A DNA stretch of 64,000 bases from Pontibacter sp. E15-1 (GTDB lineage: Bacteria; Bacteroidota; Bacteroidia; Cytophagales; Hymenobacteraceae): positions 1 to 64,000 of the forward strand of contig NZ_JAKVIR010000012.1 of assembly GCF_022601975.1 (NCBI RefSeq), in the 5' to 3' direction. The notes under the pieces were generated by a model. It did not search any database, had not been told where the DNA came from, and was given only the letters and a program-made list of their open reading frames with translations. This document shows, one piece after another, positions 35,409 through 44,215 of this stretch. Position numbers and translations under genes: made by a program. Numbering within the stretch: position 1 is the stretch's first letter; every line of letters begins with the position of its first letter.

Positions 35409-36407
35409 ATGCCAAAAATACTCATCCTCCGTTTTTCCTCTATCGGCGACATCGTCCTGACGACGCCTGTGGTGCGCTGCATCAAACAGCAGGTGCCGGG
35501 GGCGGAGGTGCATTATTGTACCAAGCAGGCTTTCAAAAGCATCCTGGAGCCGAACCCATACATAGACAAGGTGCATCTGTTGGGCGGCAGCCTGAAGGAA
35601 CTGGTGCAGCAGCTGAAGGCAGAGGACTTTGACTATGTCGTGGACCTACACAGCAACCTGCGCACGCGCGTGATCAAGGCACGGCTGGGCAAGCCTTCCC
35701 GCAGCTTCGACAAACTGAACTATCAGAAGTGGCTGATGGTGAACTTCAAGATCAACCGCTTGCCAGAGCAGCACATCGTACAGCGCTACCTTGATGCCGC
35801 AGCATCCCTTGGCGTGAAAGACGATGGCCAGGGCCTCGACTATTTTATACCTGCCCCAGACGAAGTAGACACCCAAACACTGCCTGCGCCCTTCCGGCAG
35901 GGCTACGTAGCCTTTGCCATCGGTGCGCAGCATTATACCAAGCGTCTGCCCACCGCGCGTATCATCGCGCTGTGTGAGCGTCTGCAGCAACCCATTACAC
36001 TACTAGGCGGCAAAGAGGACGCTGCCACCGGAGACGAGATCGCCGCCCACTTCGACACACGAACAACAAACAACGAACAACGAACAACGATTTACAACGC
36101 CTGTGGCAAATACAACCTCAACGGCTCGGCCTCTTTGGTACGGCAGGCAACGAAAGTGGTAAGCCACGACACCGGCCTGATGCACATCGCGGCGGCTTTC
36201 CGGAAAGAGATTATCAGTATCTGGGGCAACACCATTCCGGAGTTTGGTATGTATCCTTTCCGGACCAGGTATAAGGTGCTGGAAGTACAGGGACTTAGCT
36301 GCCGGCCATGCTCCAAAATTGGCTACAGCAAGTGCCCGAAAGGCCATTTTAAATGCATGCAGGATATATCTTTTGATAACCTAACAGCAAACCATGCCGA
36401 AGCATAG
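35409..36407 (+). CDS. Glycosyltransferase family 9 (heptosyltransferase-like)
   Basis: A 332-residue GT9 enzyme for transfer of a sugar to lipopolysaccharide or a related glycan. It begins MPKILILRFSSIGDIVLTTPV and keeps the donor loop VSHDTGLMHIAAAFRKEIISIWG. The same C-terminal cysteine motif as in the GT9 at 16302-17315 is seen (SCRPCSKIGYSKCPKGHFKC). A run of AACAAC/AACGAAC repeats at about 36057-36091 encodes a polar insert TRTTNNEQRTT in a surface loop, in frame. The downstream 135-residue gene overlaps or abuts its stop codon. Confidence 0.93.
   Translation: MPKILILRFSSIGDIVLTTPVVRCIKQQVPGAEVHYCTKQAFKSILEPNPYIDKVHLLGGSLKELVQQLKAEDFDYVVDLHSNLRTRVIKARLGKPSRSFDKLNYQKWLMVNFKINRLPEQHIVQRYLDAAASLGVKDDGQGLDYFIPAPDEVDTQTLPAPFRQGYVAFAIGAQHYTKRLPTARIIALCERLQQPITLLGGKEDAATGDEIAAHFDTRTTNNEQRTTIYNACGKYNLNGSASLVRQATKVVSHDTGLMHIAAAFRKEIISIWGNTIPEFGMYPFRTRYKVLEVQGLSCRPCSKIGYSKCPKGHFKCMQDISFDNLTANHAEA
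36057..36091. repeat. In-frame AACAACGA tandem repeat inside the GT9 gene
   Basis: About four units of (AAC)AACGAACAAC occur inside the coding sequence and give the Thr/Asn/Gln/Arg-rich loop. The words resemble the ACAATCA/AACAACGA repeats usually found in intergenic spacers of this window. Confidence 0.8.
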
Positions 36408-36801
36408 TATGAATTGGGAGGAAACAGACGCGCAGTTTCTGGAGGCTTTGCTGCTGGCCACTGGCGGTGAGGGAGGGGCCACGCTACAAGACGTGCTCCT
36501 GATGGCTGATGCCATAGACGGCTCGGTGTTTACGCTGCAGGAAGTAGAACAGGCGCTGGAAAAACTGGTGGCTGTAGGCTATATAAGCGTGCAAAAAAAC
36601 AAGCTTTCACTCTCGGCTGCTTTTATGGAGGCTTATACCGCTACTGCAGTAGAAGAAAATGCCGAGGAGCAAGCACAACTGTTGCAATTGCTGCAAGCCA
36701 AGGAACTGACAGAGCCGAAAAAGGAGGAAACCCGCGCCACCCTTAAAAAGTACAAACTCAAGAATTACTACCAGCAGTATACCGAGCAGTTTGGAGGGTA
36801 A
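36394..36801 (+). CDS. Small protein of unknown function, possibly winged-helix-like
   Basis: A 135-residue acidic protein. It overlaps the end of the GT9 gene by 14 bp if the ATG at 36394 is used, or starts at 36409, directly after the GT9 stop, if the second ATG (MNWEETDAQ) is used. Its sequence, FLEALLLATGGEGGATLQDVLLMADAIDGSVFTLQEVEQALEKLVAVGYISVQKNKLSL, is compatible with a winged helix, with a Lys-rich C-terminal helix. It is translationally coupled to GT9, but I recognise no family. Confidence 0.7.
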   Translation: MPKHSMNWEETDAQFLEALLLATGGEGGATLQDVLLMADAIDGSVFTLQEVEQALEKLVAVGYISVQKNKLSLSAAFMEAYTATAVEENAEEQAQLLQLLQAKELTEPKKEETRATLKKYKLKNYYQQYTEQFGG

Positions 36802-37096
36802 TATTTAGATTGGCGATGTATCATTTTGCCAACAGCTACACTTTCATATTACTAGGCATGGGAGTACTTTTACCTATACCTGAAGAGCATCCAGTGCACT
36901 ACTAGCTAACAAGGCGAAGTTCCTACAGGCCGGATCAGTCTGGCGGCTTTTACTTTTCATTGCAATCGGAGAATCATATAGGTTTTCCTTTCCATCTGCT
37001 CAAAGCCACACCGATTAATAAATTTACAATTTGTGGTGGACTTTCCAGCCCCTAAAGTGTTCTGATCGATAAAAATCCATTCATTCATAGCATATA
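36802..37096. other. AT-rich spacer with a possible gene remnant
   Basis: This 295-bp spacer separates two convergent genes. It becomes AT-rich as it nears the HTH-HEPN gene. The possible remnant at 36957-37088 is listed separately; nothing else is recognised. Confidence 0.4.
36957..37088 (-). pseudogene. Possible C-terminal remnant of a GNAT acetyltransferase
   Basis: A 43-codon frame begins 9 bp after the HTH-HEPN stop codon. It contains NCKFINRCGFEQMERKTYMILRL, which resembles the last helix and strand of GNAT acetyltransferases (N-x-x-x-x-x-x-x-C-G-F). The acetyl-CoA binding core is absent. It could be a broken gene carried with the AT-rich island, or a short unrelated ORF. Confidence 0.3.
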
Positions 37097-37873
37097 TTAA
37101 CGGCTTTCTATTTCTTCTCTGATTGTGTGGAAAGATTCTGATAGCCTATTCATCAATGTTTTGATATGCTTCAGATCAGCATATAATTCTTCATTTGGTA
37201 CAGTTGTTCCATATCTGAAAGCAGTGCTCTTAGGGTCAGTATAGTTAAAGGCTTCAATGATATTGTCAAACCAAGGTGGAACCACAGCATTGAATTTCTC
37301 TTTTAGAATTCGATTTAGTCTTTCCTTTAGTACTTTCAAATCGTGAGTTTTCTCTACTCCAGAGACAGCTTTAATGTATAATTCTATTGCATGTCGATAA
37401 TTATAAATAGCAGGTTGAAATAGTTCTCGTTCTTCATAATTTTCGTGGGCAATATCTACTAGCTTGTCTCCAGCCAATTTGAAGGATTTAGCAGTTTCAA
37501 AGATGTCAGTGAATTTAAACTCTCCACCAAAAACTACTCCACGCCAAGATTCATCAATGGCCTCTGGCATTTCTCTAAATATTGGAATTAGGCTTAAAAT
37601 GGTGTTGTCGATTGGTTCGTTATCCCAGTGATTGTTCGACTTTAGCCCATACTTGATATATTCTAGGTCTGGATAATTTTCCCAGTGCATGTTTACATAG
37701 GCTAAAACCCGAATATCTTCAATGGTAAAAATTCGACTAAATCCCTTTTCTGGGTTCGCTTGTGAATTCAAGTATGCGGGAAAATGATATACCCAAGATT
37801 TAACAGTGTTCTTATCAACGTCAAAAATGCGTGCCACTTCAGCAACTCCATATTTTAGAGAGTAATTGACCAT
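37097..37873 (-). CDS. MerR-like HTH protein with HEPN-like C-terminal domain
   Basis: A 258-residue protein. The N-terminus is a DNA-binding helix-turn-helix (GVAEVARIFDVDKNTVKSWVYHF, residues 9-31), followed by a wing or helix FTIEDIRVLAYVNMHWENYPDLEYIKYGL as in MerR-like proteins. Residues 125-250 look like a HEPN fold: LAGDKLVDIAHENYEE, IYNYRHAIELYIKAVSGVEKTHDLKVL and the family-like DPKSTAFRYGTTVPNEELYADL. R160-H161 lie in the place of the HEPN RNase motif, but the classical R-x4-6-H is not clear. Codons are markedly more AT-rich than in the neighbours, suggesting transfer. It could be a solitary toxin-like, defence or regulatory protein. No antitoxin is adjacent. Confidence 0.75.
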   Translation of the reverse strand: MVNYSLKYGVAEVARIFDVDKNTVKSWVYHFPAYLNSQANPEKGFSRIFTIEDIRVLAYVNMHWENYPDLEYIKYGLKSNNHWDNEPIDNTILSLIPIFREMPEAIDESWRGVVFGGEFKFTDIFETAKSFKLAGDKLVDIAHENYEERELFQPAIYNYRHAIELYIKAVSGVEKTHDLKVLKERLNRILKEKFNAVVPPWFDNIIEAFNYTDPKSTAFRYGTTVPNEELYADLKHIKTLMNRLSESFHTIREEIESR

Positions 37874-38010
37874 GTTGTATAATTACCACAACTTATTTCT
37901 AAACAGAATCTATTACAATATACACCTAAATCGCAACAGCTAACCCTAACTGGCCTACCGAATATACTATATAGCCACGGCAAAATGAAGCATATTATAT
38001 AACAGGCCTA

Positions 38011-38057
38011 AAAAAGCCGAAGCGCCCCATCATCTTGACAGGGCGCTTCGGCTTTTT
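38011..38057. terminator. Intrinsic terminator of serS
   Basis: AAAAAGCCGAAGCGCCC pairs with GGGCGCTTCGGCTTTTT around a 13-nt loop. It lies 30 bp after the serS stop codon. The T-run on the minus strand fits serS termination. Confidence 0.92.
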
Positions 38058-38087
38058 ACTTCGAGTGAGCACTAGCTCTCCGGTTTC

Positions 38088-39362
38088 TTAGGAAATCCTG
38101 TCGAAGCCCAGATAGGAGTGCAGCACCTTGGGCATGTCGATGCCGTCGGGCGTTTGGTTATTCTCTAGAATTGCGGCTACAATGCGCGGCAGGGCCAGGG
38201 CGCTTCCGTTCAGGGTATGCAGCAGCTGCGTTTTACCCGATTCGTTTTTGTAGCGCAGCTTCAGGCGGTTTGCCTGGTAGGTCTCAAAGTTAGAGGCGGA
38301 GCTCACCTCCAGCCAACGGCCTTGGGCCGTAGAGTATACCTCCATGTCGTAGGTCAGGGCAGAGGTAAAGCCCATGTCGCCGCCGCAAAGGCGCAGCACG
38401 CGGTAAGGCAGTTCCAGCTTCTGTAGCAGCCCCTGTATGTGCAGGCTCATCTGCTCCAGCGCCTCATAGCTCTTCTCGGGCAGCGTGATCTGCACAATCT
38501 CCACCTTGTCGAACTGGTGCAGGCGGTTGAGGCCGCGCACGTCTGCCCCCCACGAGCCTGCCTCGCGGCGAAAGCAGGGGGTATGGCCCGTATTCATCAC
38601 CGGCAGCTGAGCGACAGGCAGAATCATGTCGCGGTATATGTTCGTGATCGGCACCTCCGCCGTCGGGATCAGGTAGAGGTTGTCCTCGGTGGCGTGGTAC
38701 ATCTGGCCCTCCTTGTCGGGCAGCTGGCCCGTGCCGAAGCCAGAGGCCTCGTTTACCAGTATCGGAGGCTGTATCTCCATATAGCCGGCGGCGATGGCTT
38801 CGTCCAGAAAGAAGTTGATGAGCGCGCGCTGCAGCCGGGCTCCTTTGCCTTTGTACACCGGGAAACCGGCCCCCGAGATCTTGTTGCCCAGCTCGAAATC
38901 AATGATGTCGTACTTCTGGATAAGTTCCCAGTGTGGCTGCGCCCCGTCAAATAATTTCGGAATTTCTCCGTTTTCGAGAACTACTTCGTTGTCTTCTGCT
39001 GTTCTACCCGTAGGCACGCTCTCGTGCGGCAGGTTTGGCAACTTGTAAAGCGCCTGCTGTATCTGGTCCTCCACCGTAGACAGTTGCTCGGCCAGTGATT
39101 TTGTCTTCTGCTTCAGTTCGGACGTTTCAGCTTTGGAAGCCTCGGCTTTCTCGCGCTCTCCGTTCTTCATCAACACACCGATTTCCTTGGCGATGGAGTT
39201 AGCCCTGCCCTGCAGTTCGTCGTGTTCGCTTTGCAGTTGGCGGCGCTGCTGGTCAAGTTCCAGCAAGGCGGCTACCTCTTCGGCCGCATTTTTGTAGTTT
39301 TTCTTGTTCAGACCTTCAATTACGTGTGCCGTCTGTTCTCTTAAAACTGTTACCTGTAGCAT
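38088..39362 (-). CDS. serS: Serine-tRNA ligase
   Basis: A 424-residue class II aminoacyl-tRNA synthetase. The N-terminal coiled-coil arm (about 30-100, LELDQQRRQLQSEHDELQGRANSIAKEIG) binds tRNA-Ser. The catalytic core has motif 2, PCFRREAGSWGADVRGLNRLHQFDKVE, and motif 3, LNGSALALPRIVAAILENNQ. TAEVPITNIYRDMIL is also typical. Length and start match the family. It is monocistronic with a strong terminator. Confidence 0.97.
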   Translation of the reverse strand: MLQVTVLREQTAHVIEGLNKKNYKNAAEEVAALLELDQQRRQLQSEHDELQGRANSIAKEIGVLMKNGEREKAEASKAETSELKQKTKSLAEQLSTVEDQIQQALYKLPNLPHESVPTGRTAEDNEVVLENGEIPKLFDGAQPHWELIQKYDIIDFELGNKISGAGFPVYKGKGARLQRALINFFLDEAIAAGYMEIQPPILVNEASGFGTGQLPDKEGQMYHATEDNLYLIPTAEVPITNIYRDMILPVAQLPVMNTGHTPCFRREAGSWGADVRGLNRLHQFDKVEIVQITLPEKSYEALEQMSLHIQGLLQKLELPYRVLRLCGGDMGFTSALTYDMEVYSTAQGRWLEVSSASNFETYQANRLKLRYKNESGKTQLLHTLNGSALALPRIVAAILENNQTPDGIDMPKVLHSYLGFDRIS

Positions 39363-39646
39363 AGTTGGGTATTATGTATAGGTGCAAAAATATACTTTTT
39401 TGAGGAGTTAGAGGCATTTTCGAAATCTTTTCGGTTAATATTGAAACTTTTTTTATAAAACACTCCGTAATATTTGTTAATTATAAGGTATTGCAATAAC
39501 ATTGCGTTACAATTGAAGAAGGTCATTTCCCGTGCCTCTCTGACTCTTTCGCAACCTATTCTTTTTTCCTAACTAATAACAAAACCTCTCGCTGCGTTCG
39601 CTCACTGTGCAACCTGGCAGGCTACTAAACTACCATACCGTTATTT

Positions 39647-41446
39647 ATGTATAATATTGATGAATTGAAAGATAGACTTCTTTCAGAACTCAAGGAAATT
39701 GCTGAGGACTTAGGTGTCAAAAACTTTAAGAAACTCAGTAAGCAAGACCTTGTCTACAAAATCCTCGACCAGCAAGCCGTTACTCCCACCGAACAATTAC
39801 CTAAAAAGTACAAGGCTGCTGCTGGTGCAGCCGCTGCAAGTGGTGCTGAAGCCCAGGATAGCACAATTGCTGTAGCAGAAGAAGCCCCCGTACGAGAGGT
39901 GGCGGTAGCCGATGCCCCAGCCCCAGCAAAAAGAGAAAAACGCCCTGTCCGCGAGAAGATAGCTGTCCGTAGCGAAAGTGCTGCAACCACAGCCACCGCT
40001 CCAACGCCAGCAGCAGCCCCAGCTCCAGCCAAAGAAAATGGTGTCCAGAACAGCCGCGAGCGCGTTCGCCGCGACGTGAGAAGCGATAGCCGCGAGGATA
40101 ACAGCTCCCGAAGCGACAGCAGAGGAAACGATAACAGGGGAAACGAAGCCAGCCGGGACAACCGCAGCGACAGAGACAACCGCAACGATAACAGAGGCAA
40201 TGAGGTACGTGAGGCCCGCCCTGAGCGCGATGCCCGGGCGGATAACCGCAACGACCGCGACCGTAACGAAGCGAATCCGCGTCGTAACAACCCACAGCCG
40301 CAGCACACCAATACCACTAACTTCAAAGAATTTGACGGTATAATCCTGAATGAGGGAGTACTGGAACTGATGCAGGATGGGTATGGCTTCCTGCGCTCCA
40401 CGCACTACAACTATTTGGCTAGTCCGGACGATATTTATGTGTCGCCCTCGCAGATCAAGTTGTTCGGCCTGAAGACAGGCGATACCGTGAAAGGCCAGAT
40501 CAGACCGCCGAAAGAAGGCGAAAAATACTTTGCGCTGCTGAAAGTGGAGACCGTAAACGGGCGCACTACTGAGGAGATCCGCGACCGTATCCCGTTCCAG
40601 CACCTGACACCGCTTTTCCCGGAAGAGCGTTTAAAACTAACAACCCGTCCAAGCCAACTTTCCACCCGCGTGCTAGACCTTTTTGCCCCCATAGGCAAGG
40701 GCCAGCGTGGTATGATCGTGGCACAGCCGAAAACAGGTAAAACCGTGCTGCTGAAAGAGATCGCAAACGCTATCTCCGAAAACCACCCGGAAGTATACCT
40801 GATGATCCTGCTGATTGATGAGCGCCCGGAAGAAGTAACCGACATGGCCCGCAGCGTAAAAGCAGAGGTAATCGCGTCTACGTTCGATGAGACTGCCGAG
40901 CGCCACGTGAAAGTATCGAGCATTGTGCTGGACAAAGCCAAGCGCATGGTAGAGTGCGGTCATGATGTGGTTATCCTCCTGGATTCTATCACGCGTCTGG
41001 CCCGTGCTTACAATACCGTAGTGCCTTCTTCTGGTAAGATTTTATCAGGTGGTGTGGATGCCAATGCGCTGCACAAGCCGAAGCGTTTCTTCGGTGCTGC
41101 CCGTAACGTAGAGAACGGCGGCTCCCTAACGATCATCGCTACGGCCCTGATCGATACGGGCTCTAAGATGGACGAGGTGATTTTTGAAGAATTCAAAGGT
41201 ACTGGTAACATGGAGCTTCAGCTGGACCGCAAACTGGCCAACCGACGCACCTACCCGGCGATCGACGTGCCTGCTTCCGGTACACGCCGCGAAGACCTGT
41301 TGATGGACAAAGACGAGCTGAACCGCATCTGGATCCTGCGCAAGTTTATGTCCGATATGAACTCGATTGAAGCCATGGAGTTCCTGAAAGACAGAATGAA
41401 AGGCACCAAGAGCAACGAAGAATTCCTGATTTCAATGAACAGCTAA
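39647..41446 (+). CDS. rho: Transcription termination factor Rho
   Basis: A 599-residue Rho hexameric RNA helicase. A Rho-N helical domain spans 1-47 ([29 protein letters not shown]). A long low-complexity insertion follows (about 55-225), first Ala/Pro/Glu-rich, then full of Arg, Asp and Asn. The RNA-binding cold-shock domain includes [15 protein letters not shown]. The ATPase has Walker [16 protein letters not shown] and Walker [17 protein letters not shown]. The R-loop and C-terminus ([22 protein letters not shown]) are intact. The insert is characteristic of Bacteroidota. The gene follows a long 284-bp leader and has its own hairpin terminator. Confidence 0.97.
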   Translation: MYNIDELKDRLLSELKEIAEDLGVKNFKKLSKQDLVYKILDQQAVTPTEQLPKKYKAAAGAAAASGAEAQDSTIAVAEEAPVREVAVADAPAPAKREKRPVREKIAVRSESAATTATAPTPAAAPAPAKENGVQNSRERVRRDVRSDSREDNSSRSDSRGNDNRGNEASRDNRSDRDNRNDNRGNEVREARPERDARADNRNDRDRNEANPRRNNPQPQHTNTTNFKEFDGIILNEGVLELMQDGYGFLRSTHYNYLASPDDIYVSPSQIKLFGLKTGDTVKGQIRPPKEGEKYFALLKVETVNGRTTEEIRDRIPFQHLTPLFPEERLKLTTRPSQLSTRVLDLFAPIGKGQRGMIVAQPKTGKTVLLKEIANAISENHPEVYLMILLIDERPEEVTDMARSVKAEVIASTFDETAERHVKVSSIVLDKAKRMVECGHDVVILLDSITRLARAYNTVVPSSGKILSGGVDANALHKPKRFFGAARNVENGGSLTIIATALIDTGSKMDEVIFEEFKGTGNMELQLDRKLANRRTYPAIDVPASGTRREDLLMDKDELNRIWILRKFMSDMNSIEAMEFLKDRMKGTKSNEEFLISMNS

Positions 41447-41473
41447 GCGCAAGTTTCGCATTCTCTATAAAAG

Positions 41474-41508
41474 CACAGTCCGCTTGCCGAAAGGTAAGCG
41501 GGCTGTTG
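41474..41508 (+). terminator. Intrinsic terminator of rho
   Basis: CAGTCCGCTTGCC pairs with GGTAAGCGGGCTG around a GAAA tetraloop, followed by TTGCGTTTTGC. G-U pairs are tolerated in the stem. Confidence 0.78.
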
Positions 41509-41587
41509 CGTTTTGCATGATTCTGTGTTGTGCCATTGTCAGACAGAAATTTCGCAAACAAGGAAAAAGTTTACATTAGTGGAAAAC

Positions 41588-41611
41588 GCCCCTCCTTGGA
41601 TAAGGAGGGGC
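41588..41611. repeat. CCCCTCCTT hairpin, left of the IS element
   Basis: GCCCCTCCTT-GGAT-AAGGAGGGGC is a perfect hairpin followed by AGGGGTGGTTTGACCC. A related hairpin in inverted orientation lies on the other side of the IS at 42602-42643. Confidence 0.85.
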
Positions 41612-41653
41612 AGGGGTGGTTTGACCCGGGATTGTTTTACTATTCGTTTAATA

Positions 41654-42574
41654 GACATCTTTCCAATTAAATCTACGTTTTTAGTAGATTAAGGAGGAAA
41701 AGCGATGAAAACAGCGACGGAATTAGCAAAAAGGCCAGCGGAGTTTCTCCGCACCACCGGTGTCAACTACGCCACCTTCACCATTATTCTGGAAAAGGCA
41801 GCGGCGCATGTAAAGCAGTTCAAGGAGCAAAACCCCATCCACAGGCGCGGCCGCAAAGGCTCGCTGAGCCTCTCCCAGCAGCTGCTTCTCACCCTGATGT
41901 ACATGCGCCAGTACCACACGTTCCTCTCGCTGGGGCAGGCTTTCTCCGTCAGCGAGTCCTATGCCCACAAGCGCTACTGCCACATGCGGGGCATCCTTGT
42001 GCAGGTGCTTGAGATGCCTGCCGGGCTGCTGGCCCCCACAGGGCCGCTGAAGGTGGCCGTGGACGTGAGCGAGCAGCCGGTGGAGCGGCCACTAAAGGGG
42101 CAGTGGGACTACTATTCGGGTAAAAAAAACGGCACACGGTTAAGGCCCTGATCGCTGTTTGCCTGCTCACAGGGCTGATTCTGTGTGCCTGCTGCGGCAA
42201 GGGCCGCCTCCACGACTTCAAACTCTGGAAGGAGAGCAGGTGGCGCCTCACGCCTGAGTCGGCCCTGTTCGCCGACCTGGGTTTTCTGGGCATCGGCAAG
42301 CTCCACGCCAGGTCGGTGCTGCCTTTCAAGGCCATCAGCAAGCACCCCCTGACAAAGGAGCAGAAGAGGCACAACAAGGCGCAGGCGGCCATCCGGGTGC
42401 CGGTGGAGCACGTCAACCGGCAGTGCAAGATTTTCCGCATCGTCAAGGACACCTACAGAGGAAAGCACAGGAACTATGGCCTGAACTGGAATCTGGTGGC
42501 GGCCATCAACAACCTGAAGGTGGCCTGCCGACACCTCAGCCATGCCACCCCTTGAATTTATTTGGAAAGATGTC
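41654..42574 (+). mobile_element. IS5-family insertion sequence, 921 bp
   Basis: Inverted ends GACATCTTTCCAA at 41654-41666 and TTGGAAAGATGTC at 42562-42574 match perfectly. TA (41652-41653 and 42575-42576) is duplicated at both sides, as in the IS5 groups that use TA or TNA targets. Almost the entire element is taken up by one transposase gene in two overlapping frames. A Shine-Dalgarno-like AAGGAGG precedes it. Confidence 0.93.
41705..42555 (+). CDS. IS5-family DDE transposase, split by a -1 frameshift
   Basis: A transposase of about 283 residues, read in two frames. Frame A (41705-42151) encodes the N-terminal HTH-like part (LSLSQQLLLTLMYMRQYHTFLSLGQAFSVSESYAHKRY) and the first catalytic aspartate (VAVDVSEQPVERP). 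It runs into A8 at 42122-42129. A -1 slip there restores frame B (to 42555), with YSGKKKRHTVKAL, the second Asp (FADLGFLG) and the Glu (VEHVNRQCKIF). The A8 run is a classic slippery site, so programmed frameshifting is more likely than decay. All three catalytic residues are kept. Confidence 0.9.
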
Positions 42575-42601
42575 TAATGGTCCGCTCTTGTGGTTGAAAA
42601 G

Positions 42602-42643
42602 AACCACCCCGCCTGCGGCACCCCTCCTTGAAAAAAGGAGGGG
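42602..42643. repeat. CCCCTCCTT hairpin, right of the IS element
   Basis: AACCACCCCGCCTGCGGCA is followed by CCCCTCCTT-GAAAA-AAGGAGGGG (hairpin 42621-42643). Relative to 41588-41622 it is inverted, so the IS lies inside an inverted pair. Confidence 0.83.
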
Positions 42644-42711
42644 AGTGGGAAAATGCGTTAGCAGCTGCGGTTGAAAATAGGATGCATCAGCGTTCTGACG
42701 TCCAACTCAGC

Positions 42712-43206
42712 TTACTGCCAGAAAGCATACCCCGGCTGCTCCAGCAGATTAACGGTATAGGTAATCACCAGGCCATAGATCAGGTGGGCAAAAATGAGCG
42801 TGATCAGGTATGATTTCAGGGCCAGGATCGGTGGCTTCGGGTGGACCATGAAGAAGAAATACCAGGCTACCATGGCAAAAAGACCGTGGCCCAGACCCAA
42901 AAACAAGCCCCATGATGCCGTCAGTTGGCCTACCCCGGCATCCCAGAGAGCTAGGTAGATGAGTGCGAAGGAAATGCCGATGGCATAGTTGGCCACCGTC
43001 CCGACGGCTTTGGTGCTCACCGCGTCCGAGAGGCTGCCGTCAGGTTGGGTGCGCGACATGAGCATGGTGCCCAGTATTTTGATTACCTTCATCACACGGT
43101 GCGTGGCATAGGACAGCAGGTATAAAAAGGCGGTCATGGCAGCGGTGGCAGCCAGTCCGCCCAAAAGCGCATACATAAGTTTCATAGCGGAAGCGGTATG
43201 TTTCAC
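42712..43206 (-). CDS. Four-helix membrane protein of unknown function
   Basis: A 164-residue integral membrane protein. Hydrophobic segments lie at about residues 10-33, 70-92, 98-122 and 130-155. A second ATG at 43185 (MKLMYALLGG) would give a cleaner start, without the seven preceding residues. It contains no motif I can name. It is the last gene of a four-gene minus-strand group with a UbiA-like enzyme, a methyltransferase and an unknown, 38 bp after the UbiA gene. Confidence 0.72.
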   Translation of the reverse strand: MKHTASAMKLMYALLGGLAATAAMTAFLYLLSYATHRVMKVIKILGTMLMSRTQPDGSLSDAVSTKAVGTVANYAIGISFALIYLALWDAGVGQLTASWGLFLGLGHGLFAMVAWYFFFMVHPKPPILALKSYLITLIFAHLIYGLVITYTVNLLEQPGYAFWQ

Positions 43207-43244
43207 CTGTATACGAGCCTGTGGGCGGATGTGTAAGATTGCCG

Positions 43245-44120
43245 CTAGCTATATGCCCGCACCACGATCATGGCGATGAAGGCCGCGCTGATGCAGAGCG
43301 AGGAGATCTTGTTCATCTGCATCGTGTTTTCATAATTTACCACCCTTGGGTCGCGCTGCGCCTTCAGTGCCCAACCCACAAAAAAGTACATAATCGGTGC
43401 CGTGCAGACCAAAAAGATAAAGATATTCTTTACCTGCCCATTGGTGAGGTATATATAAAGCAGCAGGGAGGTGCCTAGCAGAAGGCTAACGGCAGCAAAA
43501 AAGTACGTGCCCTTTATACCCAATATCAGGCTGAGGGTGCGGTCGCCGCGCCGGCTGTCCTCGTCGTGCTGGTAAATCTGGGTGAGGGGGTATGAACCGC
43601 AAAGAAAGAGCGTGCTGACCAAGGCAAACCAGATGGCAGGTGCGCCTAGCACTGCCGACAGCCCAAAACCAAGCCCGATCTGCACCATCATAAATGTAAA
43701 GGCCCCCTGGAAAAGCGTGACCACGGCAGTGCTCAGGAGCGGGTATTTCTTCAGTCGGATGCCTTCGTAGCTATACGCCTTCGAGACGAGTAGATAAATT
43801 GCCACCAGGGAACCAAACAAGGGCGAAAGCAGCAAGCCAAGCAGGACGGCCAGGGTATCAAATATTAACACAAGATGCATGAGATGCCGCGTTACCTTCG
43901 GGGGATGCTTCAGGCCGCCGATGCTGCCTTCGTCGCGGTCGTAGTAGGAGTTGTAGCCGTTGCTGGCGGGGTATACCAACACATGCAGGATCACGAAGAC
44001 GGCCACCGCCCGCCATACCTCAAATCCGGTCACGGTGCTGAGCGCGAACCAGAAAATGGGCATGAGGTAAACAGAAAACGGAATCCGCATCAGCGTCAGG
44101 GCACTGCTATAGCTTTTCAT
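43245..44120 (-). CDS. UbiA-family prenyltransferase
   Basis: A 291-residue polytopic membrane enzyme of the UbiA superfamily, with about eight or nine hydrophobic segments. The first Asp-rich motif is NGYNSYYDRDEGS near residue 58, and the second is YQHDEDSRRGDRT near residue 185, so both Mg-binding sites for the prenyl diphosphate are present. The acceptor is unknown: no quinone or haem genes lie nearby. Together with the adjacent methyltransferase it could make a prenylated, methylated lipid or pigment. Confidence 0.87.
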   Translation of the reverse strand: MKSYSSALTLMRIPFSVYLMPIFWFALSTVTGFEVWRAVAVFVILHVLVYPASNGYNSYYDRDEGSIGGLKHPPKVTRHLMHLVLIFDTLAVLLGLLLSPLFGSLVAIYLLVSKAYSYEGIRLKKYPLLSTAVVTLFQGAFTFMMVQIGLGFGLSAVLGAPAIWFALVSTLFLCGSYPLTQIYQHDEDSRRGDRTLSLILGIKGTYFFAAVSLLLGTSLLLYIYLTNGQVKNIFIFLVCTAPIMYFFVGWALKAQRDPRVVNYENTMQMNKISSLCISAAFIAMIVVRAYS

Positions 44121-44215
44121 TCAGTGAGGAGTATGGGTCTTGTTGCGGCTCGGCACAGCGGCTGGATATAAAGCTACCGCATTTATACCTGAACTGGCAC
44201 AGGCGTTTTTCAAAG

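Noticed and set aside
37097-38087. Complete toxin-antitoxin pair around the HTH-HEPN gene
   Set aside because: No second intact small gene flanks it; only a 43-codon stub on one side and serS on the other.
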